From the NCBI RefSeq assembly GCF_030816715.1, contig NZ_JAUSYH010000001.1, positions 682,001-746,000 of the forward strand: a DNA stretch of 64,000 nt. Reading direction: 5' to 3'. The stretch is from Streptomyces achromogenes. Lineage in GTDB: Bacteria > Actinomycetota > Actinomycetes > Streptomycetales > Streptomycetaceae. The translations under genes and the position numbers were made by a program. The notes below the pieces were generated by a model. The model had not been told where the DNA came from, did not search any database, and saw only the letters and a program-made list of their open reading frames with translations. The first letter of the stretch is position 1, and the number at the start of each line of letters is the position of its first letter. Below are positions 16,412 through 24,857 of this stretch, piece by piece.

Positions 16412-18085
16412 TCAGCCGGTCTGCTTCGCCGCGGCCCGTCCCGCCGCCCGCCCGGAGAAGAGGCAGCCGCCGAGGAAGGTGCCTTCGAGGGCGTTGTAGC
16501 CGTGGACGCCGCCACCGCCGAAGCCGGCCACCTCGCCCGCCGCGTACAGGCCCTCGACCGGCTGCCCGTCGGCGCCCAGGGCGCGTGAGTCGAGGTCGGT
16601 CTGGATGCCGCCGAGCGTCTTGCGGGTGAGGACGTGCAGCTTGACGGCGATCAGCGGGCCGGCCTCGGGGTCGAGGACGCGGTGCGGGGTGGCGACGCGG
16701 CCGAGCCGGTCGCCGATGTAGCGGCGGGCGTTGCGCATGCCCTGGACCTGGGCGTCCTTGCTGTACGGGTTGGCGATCTGCAGGTCGCGGGCCTGGATCT
16801 GCCGGCGCAGTCCTTCCACGTCGAGCAGCGGCTTGTCGGTCAGCGCGTTCATCTTCCCGACGAGGTCGTCGAGGGTGTCGGCGATCACGAAGTCCGCGCC
16901 GTGGTCGAGGAACGCCTGCACCGGCGCCGGGGCGCCCTTGCCGAGCAGCCGGTCGCGCAGCACGGCCCGGCGGTCCTTGGCGGTGATGTCGGGGTTCTGC
17001 TCGGAGCCCGACAGCGCGAACTCCTTCTCGATGATCCGGCGGGTGAGGATGAACCAGGAGTGGTCGTGTCCGGCGATGTCCTCCGTCGTGCGCAGGTACT
17101 TGAGCGTGCCGAGGGTGTCGTAGCCGGGCAGGCACGGGTCGGGCAGCCGGCGGCCGAGGGCGTCGAACCACAGGGAGGACGGGCCGGGCAGGATGCGGAT
17201 GCCGTGGCCGGGCCAGATGGGGTCCCAGTTCTGGACGCCCTCGGTGTAGTGCCACATGCGGTCGCGGTTGACCAGCCGGACGCCGGCCTCGGCGCTGATG
17301 TCGAGCATCCGGCCGTCGACGTAGGCGGGCACGCCGGTCACCATCTCGGCGGGGGGCGTGCCGAGGCGCTCGGGCCAGTAGCGCCGCACGATGTCGTGGT
17401 CGGCGCCGATGCCGCCGCTGGTGACGACCACGGCCCGGGCGGTCAGCTCGAAGTCGCCGAGCGGATCGCGGCTGGAGGCGACGCCGCGCGCGGAGTCGTC
17501 GGGGGCGAGGACCGTGCCGCGCACGCCGCGGGCGGCGCCGTCCTCCATGACCAGCGCGTCCACGCGGTGGCGGTGGTGGAAGGTCAGCAGCCCGTCGCGG
17601 GCGGCCTGCTTGGCGTACCGGACGAACGGATCGACGACGCCGGTGCCCGTCCCCCACGCGACGTGGAAGCGGGGTACGGAGTTGCCGTGCCCGTCGGCGC
17701 GCAGATCGCCGCGTTCGGCCCAGCCGACGGTCGGCACGAAGGAGATCCCGTGCCCGGCGAGCCAGCTGCGCTTCTCCCCCGCCGCCCACTCCACGTAGGC
17801 GCGCGCCCAGCGCACCGCCCAGGAGTCCTCGTCCTCGGTCCGGTCGAACTGCGCGCTGCCCTGCCAGTCGTTCCAGGCGAGGTCGAAGGAGTCCTTGATG
17901 CCGAGGCGGCGCTGCTCCGGGGAGTCGACGAGGAAGAGCCCGCCGAAGGACCAGAACGCCTGGCCGCCGAGGTTGGCGGCGTTCTCCTGGTCGACCAGGG
18001 CGACCCGCCTGCCTCTGCTGGTGAGTTCGTGCGCCGCGACCAGGCCGGCGAGGCCCGCTCCGACGACGATGACGTCCGCGTCCAT
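16412..18085 (-). CDS. FAD-binding dehydrogenase (fumarate reductase/KstD-like flavoprotein)
   Basis: The 557-residue enzyme starts with the dinucleotide-binding motif VIVVGAGLAGLVAAHEL and ends with the second FAD segment GLYAAGEVAGFGGGGVHGYNALEGTFLGGCLF, the layout of the FAD_binding_2 family that includes ketosteroid dehydrogenases. The substrate is unknown. The start at 18085 is the first residue of the fold. It lies downstream of a TetR gene on the same strand, and a 15-bp palindrome sits at 18116-18130 in the gap, so it probably has regulated expression. Confidence 0.9.
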   Translation of the reverse strand: MDADVIVVGAGLAGLVAAHELTSRGRRVALVDQENAANLGGQAFWSFGGLFLVDSPEQRRLGIKDSFDLAWNDWQGSAQFDRTEDEDSWAVRWARAYVEWAAGEKRSWLAGHGISFVPTVGWAERGDLRADGHGNSVPRFHVAWGTGTGVVDPFVRYAKQAARDGLLTFHHRHRVDALVMEDGAARGVRGTVLAPDDSARGVASSRDPLGDFELTARAVVVTSGGIGADHDIVRRYWPERLGTPPAEMVTGVPAYVDGRMLDISAEAGVRLVNRDRMWHYTEGVQNWDPIWPGHGIRILPGPSSLWFDALGRRLPDPCLPGYDTLGTLKYLRTTEDIAGHDHSWFILTRRIIEKEFALSGSEQNPDITAKDRRAVLRDRLLGKGAPAPVQAFLDHGADFVIADTLDDLVGKMNALTDKPLLDVEGLRRQIQARDLQIANPYSKDAQVQGMRNARRYIGDRLGRVATPHRVLDPEAGPLIAVKLHVLTRKTLGGIQTDLDSRALGADGQPVEGLYAAGEVAGFGGGGVHGYNALEGTFLGGCLFSGRAAGRAAAKQTG

Positions 18086-18107
18086 GGCGACCGTTGCCCT
18101 TCTGTCC

Positions 18108-18137
18108 GAGTCTGTCTCAGACCGTCTGAGTCTGTCT
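18108..18137. promoter_or_regulatory. palindrome and direct repeat upstream of the flavoprotein gene
   Basis: CTCAGAC and GTCTGAG (18116-18122 and 18124-18130) are perfect inverted arms around one base. GAGTCTGTCT also occurs twice as a direct repeat (18108-18117 and 18128-18137). The block lies 23-52 bases upstream of the flavoprotein start, inside the 74-base gap after the TetR gene. It differs from the operator in front of the TetR gene, so it may bind another protein. Confidence 0.5.
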
Positions 18138-18159
18138 GTGGTGGTGGTGCGCGTGGGTG

Positions 18160-18786
18160 TCAGGCGTGGTGTCCGCTGCCGTCGGTGAGCAGCGCGGTGA
18201 GCAGTTGCTTCAGCCAGGCGCGGGCGCTGTTCACGTCCTTGTCCAGCAGCAGTTGGGTGGTGACTCCGTCGTAGGCGGCGACCACCGCGCGGGCGGCGTG
18301 GTCGCCGTCGCGAAGCACGGCGGGCAGGGGGGTGTGGCCTTGGGCCCGGGACAGCCGGTCGGCGATCGCGCGGCGCAGCCGGGCCCGGTGTTCGAGCAGG
18401 GTCCGCGCGACGGCCGGGTCGCGGGCGGCGTGCACCAGGAAGTCCGTCTTGACCAGCAGCCAGTCCAGGTCGAGGAGGAGCACCTCGGTGACGCGGTCCA
18501 CGGAGGCCGGCACGTCGAGGTCGGGACCGTCGCCGGCGAGGGCGTCGGCGACCTGCCGGGCGATGACGTCCGCGCGCTCCTGGTAGAGGGCGAAGAACAG
18601 TTCGTCGAGGCTGCCGAAGTTGGAGTAGAAGGCGCCCCTGCTGTAGCCGGCGGCCTCGCAGACCTCCTCGATGGAGACCCGGCCGAAGCCCTTGGCGGCG
18701 AACACGGCGAAGGCGGCGTCGAGCAGGTTGGCGCGGGTGCGGACGCGGCGCCGGGTGACGCGTCCCGTCGTCTGCCGGGCTGCCAT
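18160..18786 (-). CDS. TetR family transcriptional regulator
   Basis: A 208-residue protein with the TetR helix-turn-helix at residues 18-65 (RANLLDAAFAVFAAKGFGRVSIEEVCEAAGYSRGAFYSNFGSLDELF). The C-terminal half is helical with several Arg/Asp pairs. Two tandem GATAC-N6-GTATC palindromes begin 17 bases upstream of its ATG, so it very likely represses itself. It precedes the flavoprotein gene on the same strand and is the probable controller of that enzyme. Confidence 0.92.
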   Translation of the reverse strand: MAARQTTGRVTRRRVRTRANLLDAAFAVFAAKGFGRVSIEEVCEAAGYSRGAFYSNFGSLDELFFALYQERADVIARQVADALAGDGPDLDVPASVDRVTEVLLLDLDWLLVKTDFLVHAARDPAVARTLLEHRARLRRAIADRLSRAQGHTPLPAVLRDGDHAARAVVAAYDGVTTQLLLDKDVNSARAWLKQLLTALLTDGSGHHA

Positions 18787-18802
18787 GGCCGCACCTCCGT
18801 TC

Positions 18803-18835
18803 GATACGCGAATGTATCCGATACACCGATGTATC
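18803..18835. promoter_or_regulatory. twin TetR-type operators GATAC-N6-GTATC
   Basis: Two palindromes, GATAC(18803-18807)/GTATC(18814-18818) and GATAC(18820-18824)/GTATC(18831-18835), have identical arms and are repeated at a 17-base period. They sit directly in front of the TetR gene, where its promoter must be, and 79 bases from the divergent AlkB-like gene. Two dimers could bind on nearly the same face, as in QacR-like regulation. Confidence 0.75.
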
Positions 18836-18914
18836 GAAAGGGGCCGCCGAACGGCCCCGCCCCCGCAGGCGTGCCGGAACGAACAGGTTTTCGATTCGGG
18901 CGTACGCTGGGACC

Positions 18915-19550
18915 ATGACCGCGCACCACCTCCAGGGCTCCCTCTTCGACCAGAGCGACGATCCGCGCCTCGGTCCCCTCGACGGCCTGCGCCGCACCGT
19001 GCTCGGCGCGGGCGCCTGGATCGACGTACTGCCGGGCTGGCTCACCGGCTCGGACACCCTGTTCGCCCACCTCGCGGCCGAGGTCCCCTGGCGCGCCGAG
19101 CAGCGCAGGATGTACGACAACGTCGTCGCCGTCCCGCGTCTGCTGGCGTTCTACGGCGAGGGCGCGGCGCTGCCCCATCCGGTGCTGGACGAGGCCCGCC
19201 GGGCACTGTCCGCGCACTACGCCGGGGAACTGGGCGAACCGTTCGTCACCGCCGGCCTCTGCCACTACCGCGACGGCCACGACAGCGTCGCCTGGCACGG
19301 CGACCGCATCGGCCGCGGCGCCGACCGGGACACGATGGTCGCGATCGTCTCCGTGGGCTCCCCTCGCGACCTGCTGCTGCGCCCCGCGGGCGGGGGCGCG
19401 GGCGGGACGGTGCGGCGCCCGCTCGGCCACGGCGACCTGATCGTGATGGGCGGCTCCTGCCAGCGGACCTGGGAGCACTGCGTCCCCAAGTCCGGCCGCG
19501 CCGCGGGGCCGCGCATCAGCGTCCAGTTCCGCCCGCGCGGGGTGCGCTGA
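18915..19550 (+). CDS. AlkB-like 2-oxoglutarate/Fe(II) dioxygenase
   Basis: The 211-residue protein has the AlkB iron ligands: His and Asp in VAWHGDRI and the distal His in RTWEHCVPK, followed by the 2-oxoglutarate-binding Arg in GPRISVQFRPR. The NxYxxG-like segment that precedes them reads CHYRDGHDS. Members demethylate alkylated DNA bases by oxidation. It is divergent from the TetR gene with the operator pair in the gap, so it might share control with it. Confidence 0.88.
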   Translation: MTAHHLQGSLFDQSDDPRLGPLDGLRRTVLGAGAWIDVLPGWLTGSDTLFAHLAAEVPWRAEQRRMYDNVVAVPRLLAFYGEGAALPHPVLDEARRALSAHYAGELGEPFVTAGLCHYRDGHDSVAWHGDRIGRGADRDTMVAIVSVGSPRDLLLRPAGGGAGGTVRRPLGHGDLIVMGGSCQRTWEHCVPKSGRAAGPRISVQFRPRGVR

Positions 19551-19664
19551 CACCGGGCGCGTGCGCGGCACACCGGCCGCGGGCGGCCGTTCGCGGGTGC
19601 GGCCGACTCGGAACCCCGCCGTCCGCATCCGTCGGGTGATCTGCTTTGCTGTCCCCCGTCGAGC

Positions 19665-19695
19665 ACGAACCTCCAGGACGACGAACCTCCAGGAC
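19665..19695. repeat. 15-bp direct repeat before the MBL-fold gene
   Basis: ACGAACCTCCAGGAC occurs twice, at 19665-19679 and 19681-19695, separated by a single base. The copies end 12 bases before the ATG at 19708 and so lie in the leader or promoter region of the MBL-fold gene. Confidence 0.7.
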
Positions 19696-19707
19696 ACGGG
19701 GACGGCC

Positions 19708-20457
19708 ATGCGGGCAGACGTACGGCAAGTGGCGGACGGCACCTACCTGGTGCACGGCTCGCACACCAACTGGGTGATCCTCTCCGAAGGGGACGCCCTC
19801 ACCCTGATCGACACCGGATACCCGGGCGACCGCGAGCAGGTCCTCGACTCCCTTGCGGCGGTGGGCGGTTCGCCCGAGGCGCTCACGGCCGTACTGATCA
19901 CCCACGCCCACAACGACCACCTGGGCTCCGCCGAGCACCTGCGCTCGGTGTACGGCGTCCCGGTCTATCTGCACGAGGCCGAAGTCCCGCACGCCCGCCG
20001 GGAGTTCCTCCAGCAGGTGAGCGTCGGGGCGGTCCTGCGGAACGCCTGGCGGCCCGGTGTCGTGCCGTGGCTGGTGCACGTGCTGCGCTCCGGCGGCACC
20101 GAACAGCACCCGGTCACCGCGCCCGAGGCGTTCCCGGTCGCCGACGGCCCACTCGACCTGCCCGGCCGGCCTGTGCCCGTGCACACCCCGGGCCACACCG
20201 ACGGCCACACGGTGTACCACCTGCCGCGGACGGGGATCGTCGTCTCCGGCGACGCGCTGGTCAGCGGTCACGCGACCTCACGGGTGAAGGGGCCGCAGCT
20301 GCTGCCGGACATGTTCCACCACGAGCGGGCCCGCGCCGTCGCGTCGCTGGACGTGATCGGCGGCCTGGCGGCCGACCGGCTGCTGCCCGGGCACGGCCCG
20401 CTGCACGAGGGGTCCGTGCGGGCGGCGGCCGAGCTGGCCCGCGAACGCGCCGTCTAA
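19708..20457 (+). CDS. MBL-fold metallo-hydrolase
   Basis: The 249-residue protein has the metallo-beta-lactamase zinc motif as THAHNDHLGSAEH (the usual HxHxDH with Asn at the fourth place), the second ligand region HTPGHTDGHTVYHL, the bridging Asp in VVSGDAL and the last His in LLPGHGPLHEG. It hydrolyses an unknown ester, thioester or lactam in the cytosol. GGGGA precedes the ATG by 7 bases. The longer frame back to 19561 reads through repeats and is not used. Confidence 0.88.
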   Translation: MRADVRQVADGTYLVHGSHTNWVILSEGDALTLIDTGYPGDREQVLDSLAAVGGSPEALTAVLITHAHNDHLGSAEHLRSVYGVPVYLHEAEVPHARREFLQQVSVGAVLRNAWRPGVVPWLVHVLRSGGTEQHPVTAPEAFPVADGPLDLPGRPVPVHTPGHTDGHTVYHLPRTGIVVSGDALVSGHATSRVKGPQLLPDMFHHERARAVASLDVIGGLAADRLLPGHGPLHEGSVRAAAELARERAV

Positions 20458-20466
20458 GGTCGGGCC

Positions 20467-21702
20467 ATGGCTTTGCAGATCAGCGCCACCAACCCGGAGC
20501 ACCCGGCACTCCTGCTGGAGCTGCCCTGGCACCTGCCCCTGGAGGAATGGCCCGAGGAGGTCCTCGTCCCGCTGCCGCGCGGCATCTCCCGCCACGTGGT
20601 GCGCTACGCCCGGGCCGGCGACGAGGTCATCGCCGTCAAGGAGCTCGCCGAACGGCCGGCGCTGCGCGAGTACGAGCTGCTGCGCGACCTGGACCGGCTC
20701 GGCATCCCCTCCGTCGACCCGCTTGCCGTGGTCACCGGCCGCACCGGCCCGGGCGGGGGCTCCCTGGAGCCGGTGCTGGTCACCCGGCATCTGGGCGGTT
20801 CGCTGCCGTACCGGTCGATGTTCGAGACGACGATGCGCCCGGCGACCATGCACCGGCTGATGGACGCCCTCGCCGTGCTGCTGGTGCGGCTGCACCTGGC
20901 CGGTTTCGCGTGGGGCGACTGCTCGCTGTCCAACACGCTGTTCCGGCGGGACGCGGGCGCCTACGCCGCCTACCTCGTGGACGCCGAGACCGGTGACCTG
21001 CACCCGCAGCTCAGCCCCGGCCAGCGCGACTACGACCTCGACCTCGCCCGGGTCAACATCAGCGGCGAGCTGCTCGACCTGGAGGCCTCGGGGGCGCTGC
21101 ACCCGTCCGTGGACCCGATCGAGTTCGGCACCGAGATCTGCGGCCGCTACGGGGCGCTGTGGCAGGAGCTGACCCGCACCTCGGTGTACCCGGCGGGCAA
21201 GTACCACTACATCGAGCGCCGCATCCGCCGGCTCAACGAGCTCGGCTTCGACGTCGCCGAGATGCAGATCGAGCACTCCTCCAACGGCGACTCGGTGGCC
21301 TTCGTGCCGAAGGTCGTGGACGCCGGCCACCACCAGCGCCAGCTGCTGCGGCTGACCGGCCTGGACACCGAGGAGAACCAGGCCCGGCGGCTGCTCAGCG
21401 ACCTCGAGAGCTGGATGGCCACCCAGGACGACTACGCCCCGGGCGACCCCCTCGCGGCCCGCCCGGAGGTGCTGGCGCACCGCTGGGTGCGGGACGTGTT
21501 CCGGCCCACCGTGCGCGAGGTCCCCCTCGAACTGCGCGGCTCCATGGACCCGGCGGAGATCTACCACGAGCTGCTGGAACACCGCTGGTACCTCTCGGAG
21601 CGCGCGCAGCACGACATCGGGCTCGACACGGTGGTCGCCGACTACATCACGAACATCCTGCCCAAGGCACGCGAGACCCTGGAACCGACGCTGCCGGAGT
21701 GA
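20467..21702 (+). CDS. DUF4032 domain-containing protein (kinase-like fold)
   Basis: The 411-residue protein has an N-terminal lipopolysaccharide-kinase-like part (VIAVKELAERPALREYELLRDL, then FAWGDCSLSNTLFRRDAG and AYLVDAETGD, which mimic the catalytic and metal loops of small-molecule kinases) and a C-terminal DUF4032 domain. Such proteins are common in actinobacteria; no substrate is known. It starts 9 bases after the MBL gene and is probably co-transcribed with it. Confidence 0.88.
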   Translation: MALQISATNPEHPALLLELPWHLPLEEWPEEVLVPLPRGISRHVVRYARAGDEVIAVKELAERPALREYELLRDLDRLGIPSVDPLAVVTGRTGPGGGSLEPVLVTRHLGGSLPYRSMFETTMRPATMHRLMDALAVLLVRLHLAGFAWGDCSLSNTLFRRDAGAYAAYLVDAETGDLHPQLSPGQRDYDLDLARVNISGELLDLEASGALHPSVDPIEFGTEICGRYGALWQELTRTSVYPAGKYHYIERRIRRLNELGFDVAEMQIEHSSNGDSVAFVPKVVDAGHHQRQLLRLTGLDTEENQARRLLSDLESWMATQDDYAPGDPLAARPEVLAHRWVRDVFRPTVREVPLELRGSMDPAEIYHELLEHRWYLSERAQHDIGLDTVVADYITNILPKARETLEPTLPE

Positions 21703-21746
21703 GCAGGCCCCGGTCAGCCCCGCCTCGGCCCCCGCTCAGCGCCGCG

Positions 21747-22619
21747 TCAGCCCTGCGGCACGACGGCGACCGGGCAGTCCGCGTGATGCAGGACGCCGTG
21801 CGCCACCGAGCCGATCCTGGCGCCCACGGCCGTGCGGTGGGCGCGTCTGCCGACCACCATCAGCTGCGCCCGGCCGGACACCGAGAGCAGCACCTGCCCG
21901 GCGCTGCCCATCTCCACGTGCTCCACCACGGGCACGTCCGGGAACCGCTCCCGCCACGGCTCCAGGGCCGCGGCCAGCGCCTTCTTCTCGTACGGCTCGA
22001 GACCGCCGGCTTCGTCGGCGAGCCGGAGCGAGCCGGGGCTGTAGGCGAACACGGGCGGCAGCGTCCAGGCCCGCACGGCCCGCACGGCCGCGCCCCGGGC
22101 CACGGCGGTCTCGAAGGCGAATCGCAGCGCATGGGCGCTGTCCTCGGGGTCGCCCTGCTGCCCGACGACGATCTCCTGACCGCCGGCCTCGGCCGAGGCC
22201 CGGTCGCCCGCACGCACCAGCACCACCGGGCGCGCGGCCTCGGCGATCACCTGCTGGCCGACCGAGCCCAGCAGGAACCCGACCACCGGCCCGTGCCCGC
22301 GGGAGCCGAGCACCAGCAGCTCCGCCTCCGCCGCCGCGGCGACCAGCGTCTCGACCGGGCCGCCCTCGCGGACGTCGGTGGCGACGGTCAGTCCGGGGTG
22401 GCGCTCGGCGATCTCCGCGACGCTCCGCTCGGCCGCGTCCCGCACCCAGCGTTCCTGCGCGTCCCGGTCTGCCACGTCCTGCGCCGCGTTCGGCTGGAAC
22501 CGCCAGGCGTGCACCACCCGCAGCTCCAGGTCGCGCCGGACGGCCTCGCGGGCCGCCCAGGCGAGCGCCGCGAGGCTCTCGTCCGTCCCGTCGACCCCTG
22601 CTGTGATCGGGCCCGTCAT
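21747..22619 (-). CDS. universal stress protein, two tandem Usp domains
   Basis: The 290-residue protein has two Usp folds, at residues 4-140 and 150-288. Both carry the ATP-binding G-x2-G-x9-G-S loop: GSRGHGPVVGFLLGSV in the first and a variant ending GARIGSVAHG in the second. Tandem Usp proteins are often tied to hypoxia or stationary-phase stress in actinobacteria. GAGGAGG lies 7-8 bases upstream of the ATG at 22619, which rules out the longer frame. It is divergent from the VOC gene. Confidence 0.93.
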   Translation of the reverse strand: MTGPITAGVDGTDESLAALAWAAREAVRRDLELRVVHAWRFQPNAAQDVADRDAQERWVRDAAERSVAEIAERHPGLTVATDVREGGPVETLVAAAAEAELLVLGSRGHGPVVGFLLGSVGQQVIAEAARPVVLVRAGDRASAEAGGQEIVVGQQGDPEDSAHALRFAFETAVARGAAVRAVRAWTLPPVFAYSPGSLRLADEAGGLEPYEKKALAAALEPWRERFPDVPVVEHVEMGSAGQVLLSVSGRAQLMVVGRRAHRTAVGARIGSVAHGVLHHADCPVAVVPQG

Positions 22620-22681
22620 CCCGCCGCCTCCTCGTGTCGTGATCACATCCGTCCGGCCCCAGTCTTCACTACGCTGCGGGC

Positions 22682-23038
22682 ATGGCTTTGGAGTGGGAGC
22701 AAGTGATCGTCGACTCGGCCGATCCGGTGGCGCTCGGGCGCTGGTGGGCGGCGGCCCTCGGATGGGTCGTGGTCGACGACTCGCCCGACGAGTACGAGAT
22801 CCGACCGGAGCGGGACCGGCTGCCGGGCCTGCTGTTCGGCCGGGCGCCGGAGGCGAAGACGGTCAAGAACCGGCTCCACCTGGACTTCCGGCCGGACGAC
22901 CGGGACGCCGAGGTCGCCCGTCTGGTCTCGCTGGGGGCCCGGCACGTGGACATCGGCCAGGGCGAGCAGCCGTGGGTGGTGCTGGCCGACCCGGAGGGCA
23001 ACGAGTTCTGCGTCCTGGGCGAACGGCGGCCTTCTTGA
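22682..23038 (+). CDS. VOC family protein (glyoxalase-like)
   Basis: The 118-residue protein has the bab-bab vicinal-oxygen-chelate fold of the Glyoxalase_6 type: VIVDSADPVALGRWWAAALGW at the start, RLHLDFRP as the central strand and VLADPEGNEFCVL at the end. The metal-site residues of true glyoxalase are only partly present, so the reaction is unknown. It is a single gene divergent from the Usp gene. Confidence 0.85.
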   Translation: MALEWEQVIVDSADPVALGRWWAAALGWVVVDDSPDEYEIRPERDRLPGLLFGRAPEAKTVKNRLHLDFRPDDRDAEVARLVSLGARHVDIGQGEQPWVVLADPEGNEFCVLGERRPS

Positions 23039-23180
23039 CCGGGGGCGCCCGGTACCGACCTCGCGGCGCGCTCCGCCGGTGTCCCGGAGCGGACCGGGGC
23101 GATCGAACATACGATGGGCACAGCCGGCGCGGTCTTCGCCGTGCCGCCACGAACGACGACCCTCTCGGGGTGGGAGACGT

Positions 23181-24857
23181 ATGGCACAGGCCGCCGATTC
23201 GGCGCGGACCGTCATCCTGACCGTGGACGACGACCCGGGTGTATCCCGTGCCGTCGCCCGTGACCTGCGGCGCCGCTACGGCGCCGGGTACCGGATCGTG
23301 CGCGCCGAGTCCGGGGAGTCCGCACTGGAGGCGCTGCGCGAGCTGAAGCTGCGCGGCGACCTGGTGGCGGTGATCCTGGCCGACTACCGGATGCCGCAGA
23401 TGAACGGCATCGAGTTCCTCGAACAGGCGCTGGACGTGTATCCGGGCGCCCGGCGGGTGCTGCTGACCGCCTACGCGGACACGAGCGCCGCGATCGACGC
23501 GATCAACGTCGTCGACCTCGACCACTACCTGCTCAAGCCGTGGGACCCGCCGGAGGAGAAGCTCTACCCGGTGCTGGACGACCTGCTGGACGCCTGGCGC
23601 GCCAGCGACTACCGGCCCGTGCCCGCCACCAAGGTCGTCGGGCATCGCTGGTCGGCGCGGTCCTCCGAGGTGCGGGAGTTCCTGGCCCGCAACCAGGTGC
23701 CCTACCGCTGGTACTCCGCCGACGAGCCCGAGGGGCAGCGGCTGCTGGCCGCGGCCGGCGTGGACGGGCAGCGCCTCCCGCTGGTGGTCACCGCGGAGGG
23801 CACCCCCCTCGTCGAGCCGGACGCGCCCGAGCTGGCCGCGCAGGTGGGGCTGGCTACCACGCCGACGGCCGAGTTCTACGACCTGGTGGTGATCGGCGGC
23901 GGCCCGGCCGGGCTCGGCGCGGCCGTGTACGGGGCCTCCGAGGGCTTGCGGACGGTGCTCGTGGAACGCTCGGCGACCGGCGGCCAGGCCGGGCAGAGCT
24001 CCCGCATCGAGAACTACCTGGGCTTCCCGGACGGAGTGTCCGGAGGCCAGCTCACCGAGCGGGCGCGCCGCCAGGCCGCCAAGTTCGGCGCGGAGATCCT
24101 CACCGCACGCGAGGTGACCGGACTCGAGGTCAACGGTTCGGCTCGGGTGGTGCGCTTCTCGGACGGCTCGGCGGTGGCCGCGCACAGTGTGATCCTCGCG
24201 ACGGGCGTGTCCTACCGGCAGCTGGCGGCGCCCGGCTGCGACGACCTGACCGGCTGCGGGGTGTTCTACGGGTCCGCGCTCACGGAGGCGGCCTCCTGTC
24301 AGGGGCACGACGTGTACATCGTGGGCGGCGCCAACTCGGCCGGGCAGGCGGCGATGTACCTGTCGCGGGGCGCCAAGTCCGTGACGCTGCTGGTGCGCGG
24401 GGAGTCGCTCACGGCGTCGATGTCGCACTACCTGATCCAGCAGATCGAGGAGGCGCCCAACATCTCGGTGCGCGCCCGGACGGTCGTCGAGAGCGCGCAC
24501 GGGGAGGGGCATCTGGAGCAGCTGACGCTGCGGGACGTGGCCACCGGGCAGAGCGAACTCGTCGACGCGCAGTGGCTGTTCGTGTTCATCGGCGCGGCCC
24601 CGCTGACCGGCTGGCTGGACGGCGCGGTGCTGCGCGACGAGCGCGGCTTCATCCTCGCCGGCCCCGACCTCACGCCGGACGGGCGGCCGCCGGCGGAGTG
24701 GGAGCTGGACCGGCCGCCGTACCACCTGGAGACCAGCATCCCCGGCGTGTTCGTGGCGGGCGACGCGCGCGCCGAGTCCGCGAAACGCGTCGCGTCCGCC
24801 GTCGGAGAGGGAGCCATGGCCGTGATGCTCGTCCACCGGTACCTGGAGCAGTCGTGA
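23181..24857 (+). CDS. response-regulator receiver fused to thioredoxin-reductase-like flavoprotein
   Basis: The 558-residue protein joins three parts. Residues 8-130 are a receiver with all key residues (DDD, Asp in ILADYRMP, Thr in LLTAYAD, Lys in YLLKPWD). Residues 150-225 look like a glutaredoxin-type linker without a CxxC. Residues 232-550 form the FAD/NAD(P) domains of the thioredoxin reductase family (VVIGGGPAGLGAAVYGASEG; VYIVGGANSAGQAA; GVFVAGDARA). The CxxC redox pair of thioredoxin reductase is replaced by FYGSALTEA, so it cannot pass electrons by a dithiol. ATG at 23181 has GGGAG just upstream. It overlaps the next gene by four bases; a phosphorylation-gated oxidoreductase is inferred. 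Confidence 0.92.
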   Translation: MAQAADSARTVILTVDDDPGVSRAVARDLRRRYGAGYRIVRAESGESALEALRELKLRGDLVAVILADYRMPQMNGIEFLEQALDVYPGARRVLLTAYADTSAAIDAINVVDLDHYLLKPWDPPEEKLYPVLDDLLDAWRASDYRPVPATKVVGHRWSARSSEVREFLARNQVPYRWYSADEPEGQRLLAAAGVDGQRLPLVVTAEGTPLVEPDAPELAAQVGLATTPTAEFYDLVVIGGGPAGLGAAVYGASEGLRTVLVERSATGGQAGQSSRIENYLGFPDGVSGGQLTERARRQAAKFGAEILTAREVTGLEVNGSARVVRFSDGSAVAAHSVILATGVSYRQLAAPGCDDLTGCGVFYGSALTEAASCQGHDVYIVGGANSAGQAAMYLSRGAKSVTLLVRGESLTASMSHYLIQQIEEAPNISVRARTVVESAHGEGHLEQLTLRDVATGQSELVDAQWLFVFIGAAPLTGWLDGAVLRDERGFILAGPDLTPDGRPPAEWELDRPPYHLETSIPGVFVAGDARAESAKRVASAVGEGAMAVMLVHRYLEQS

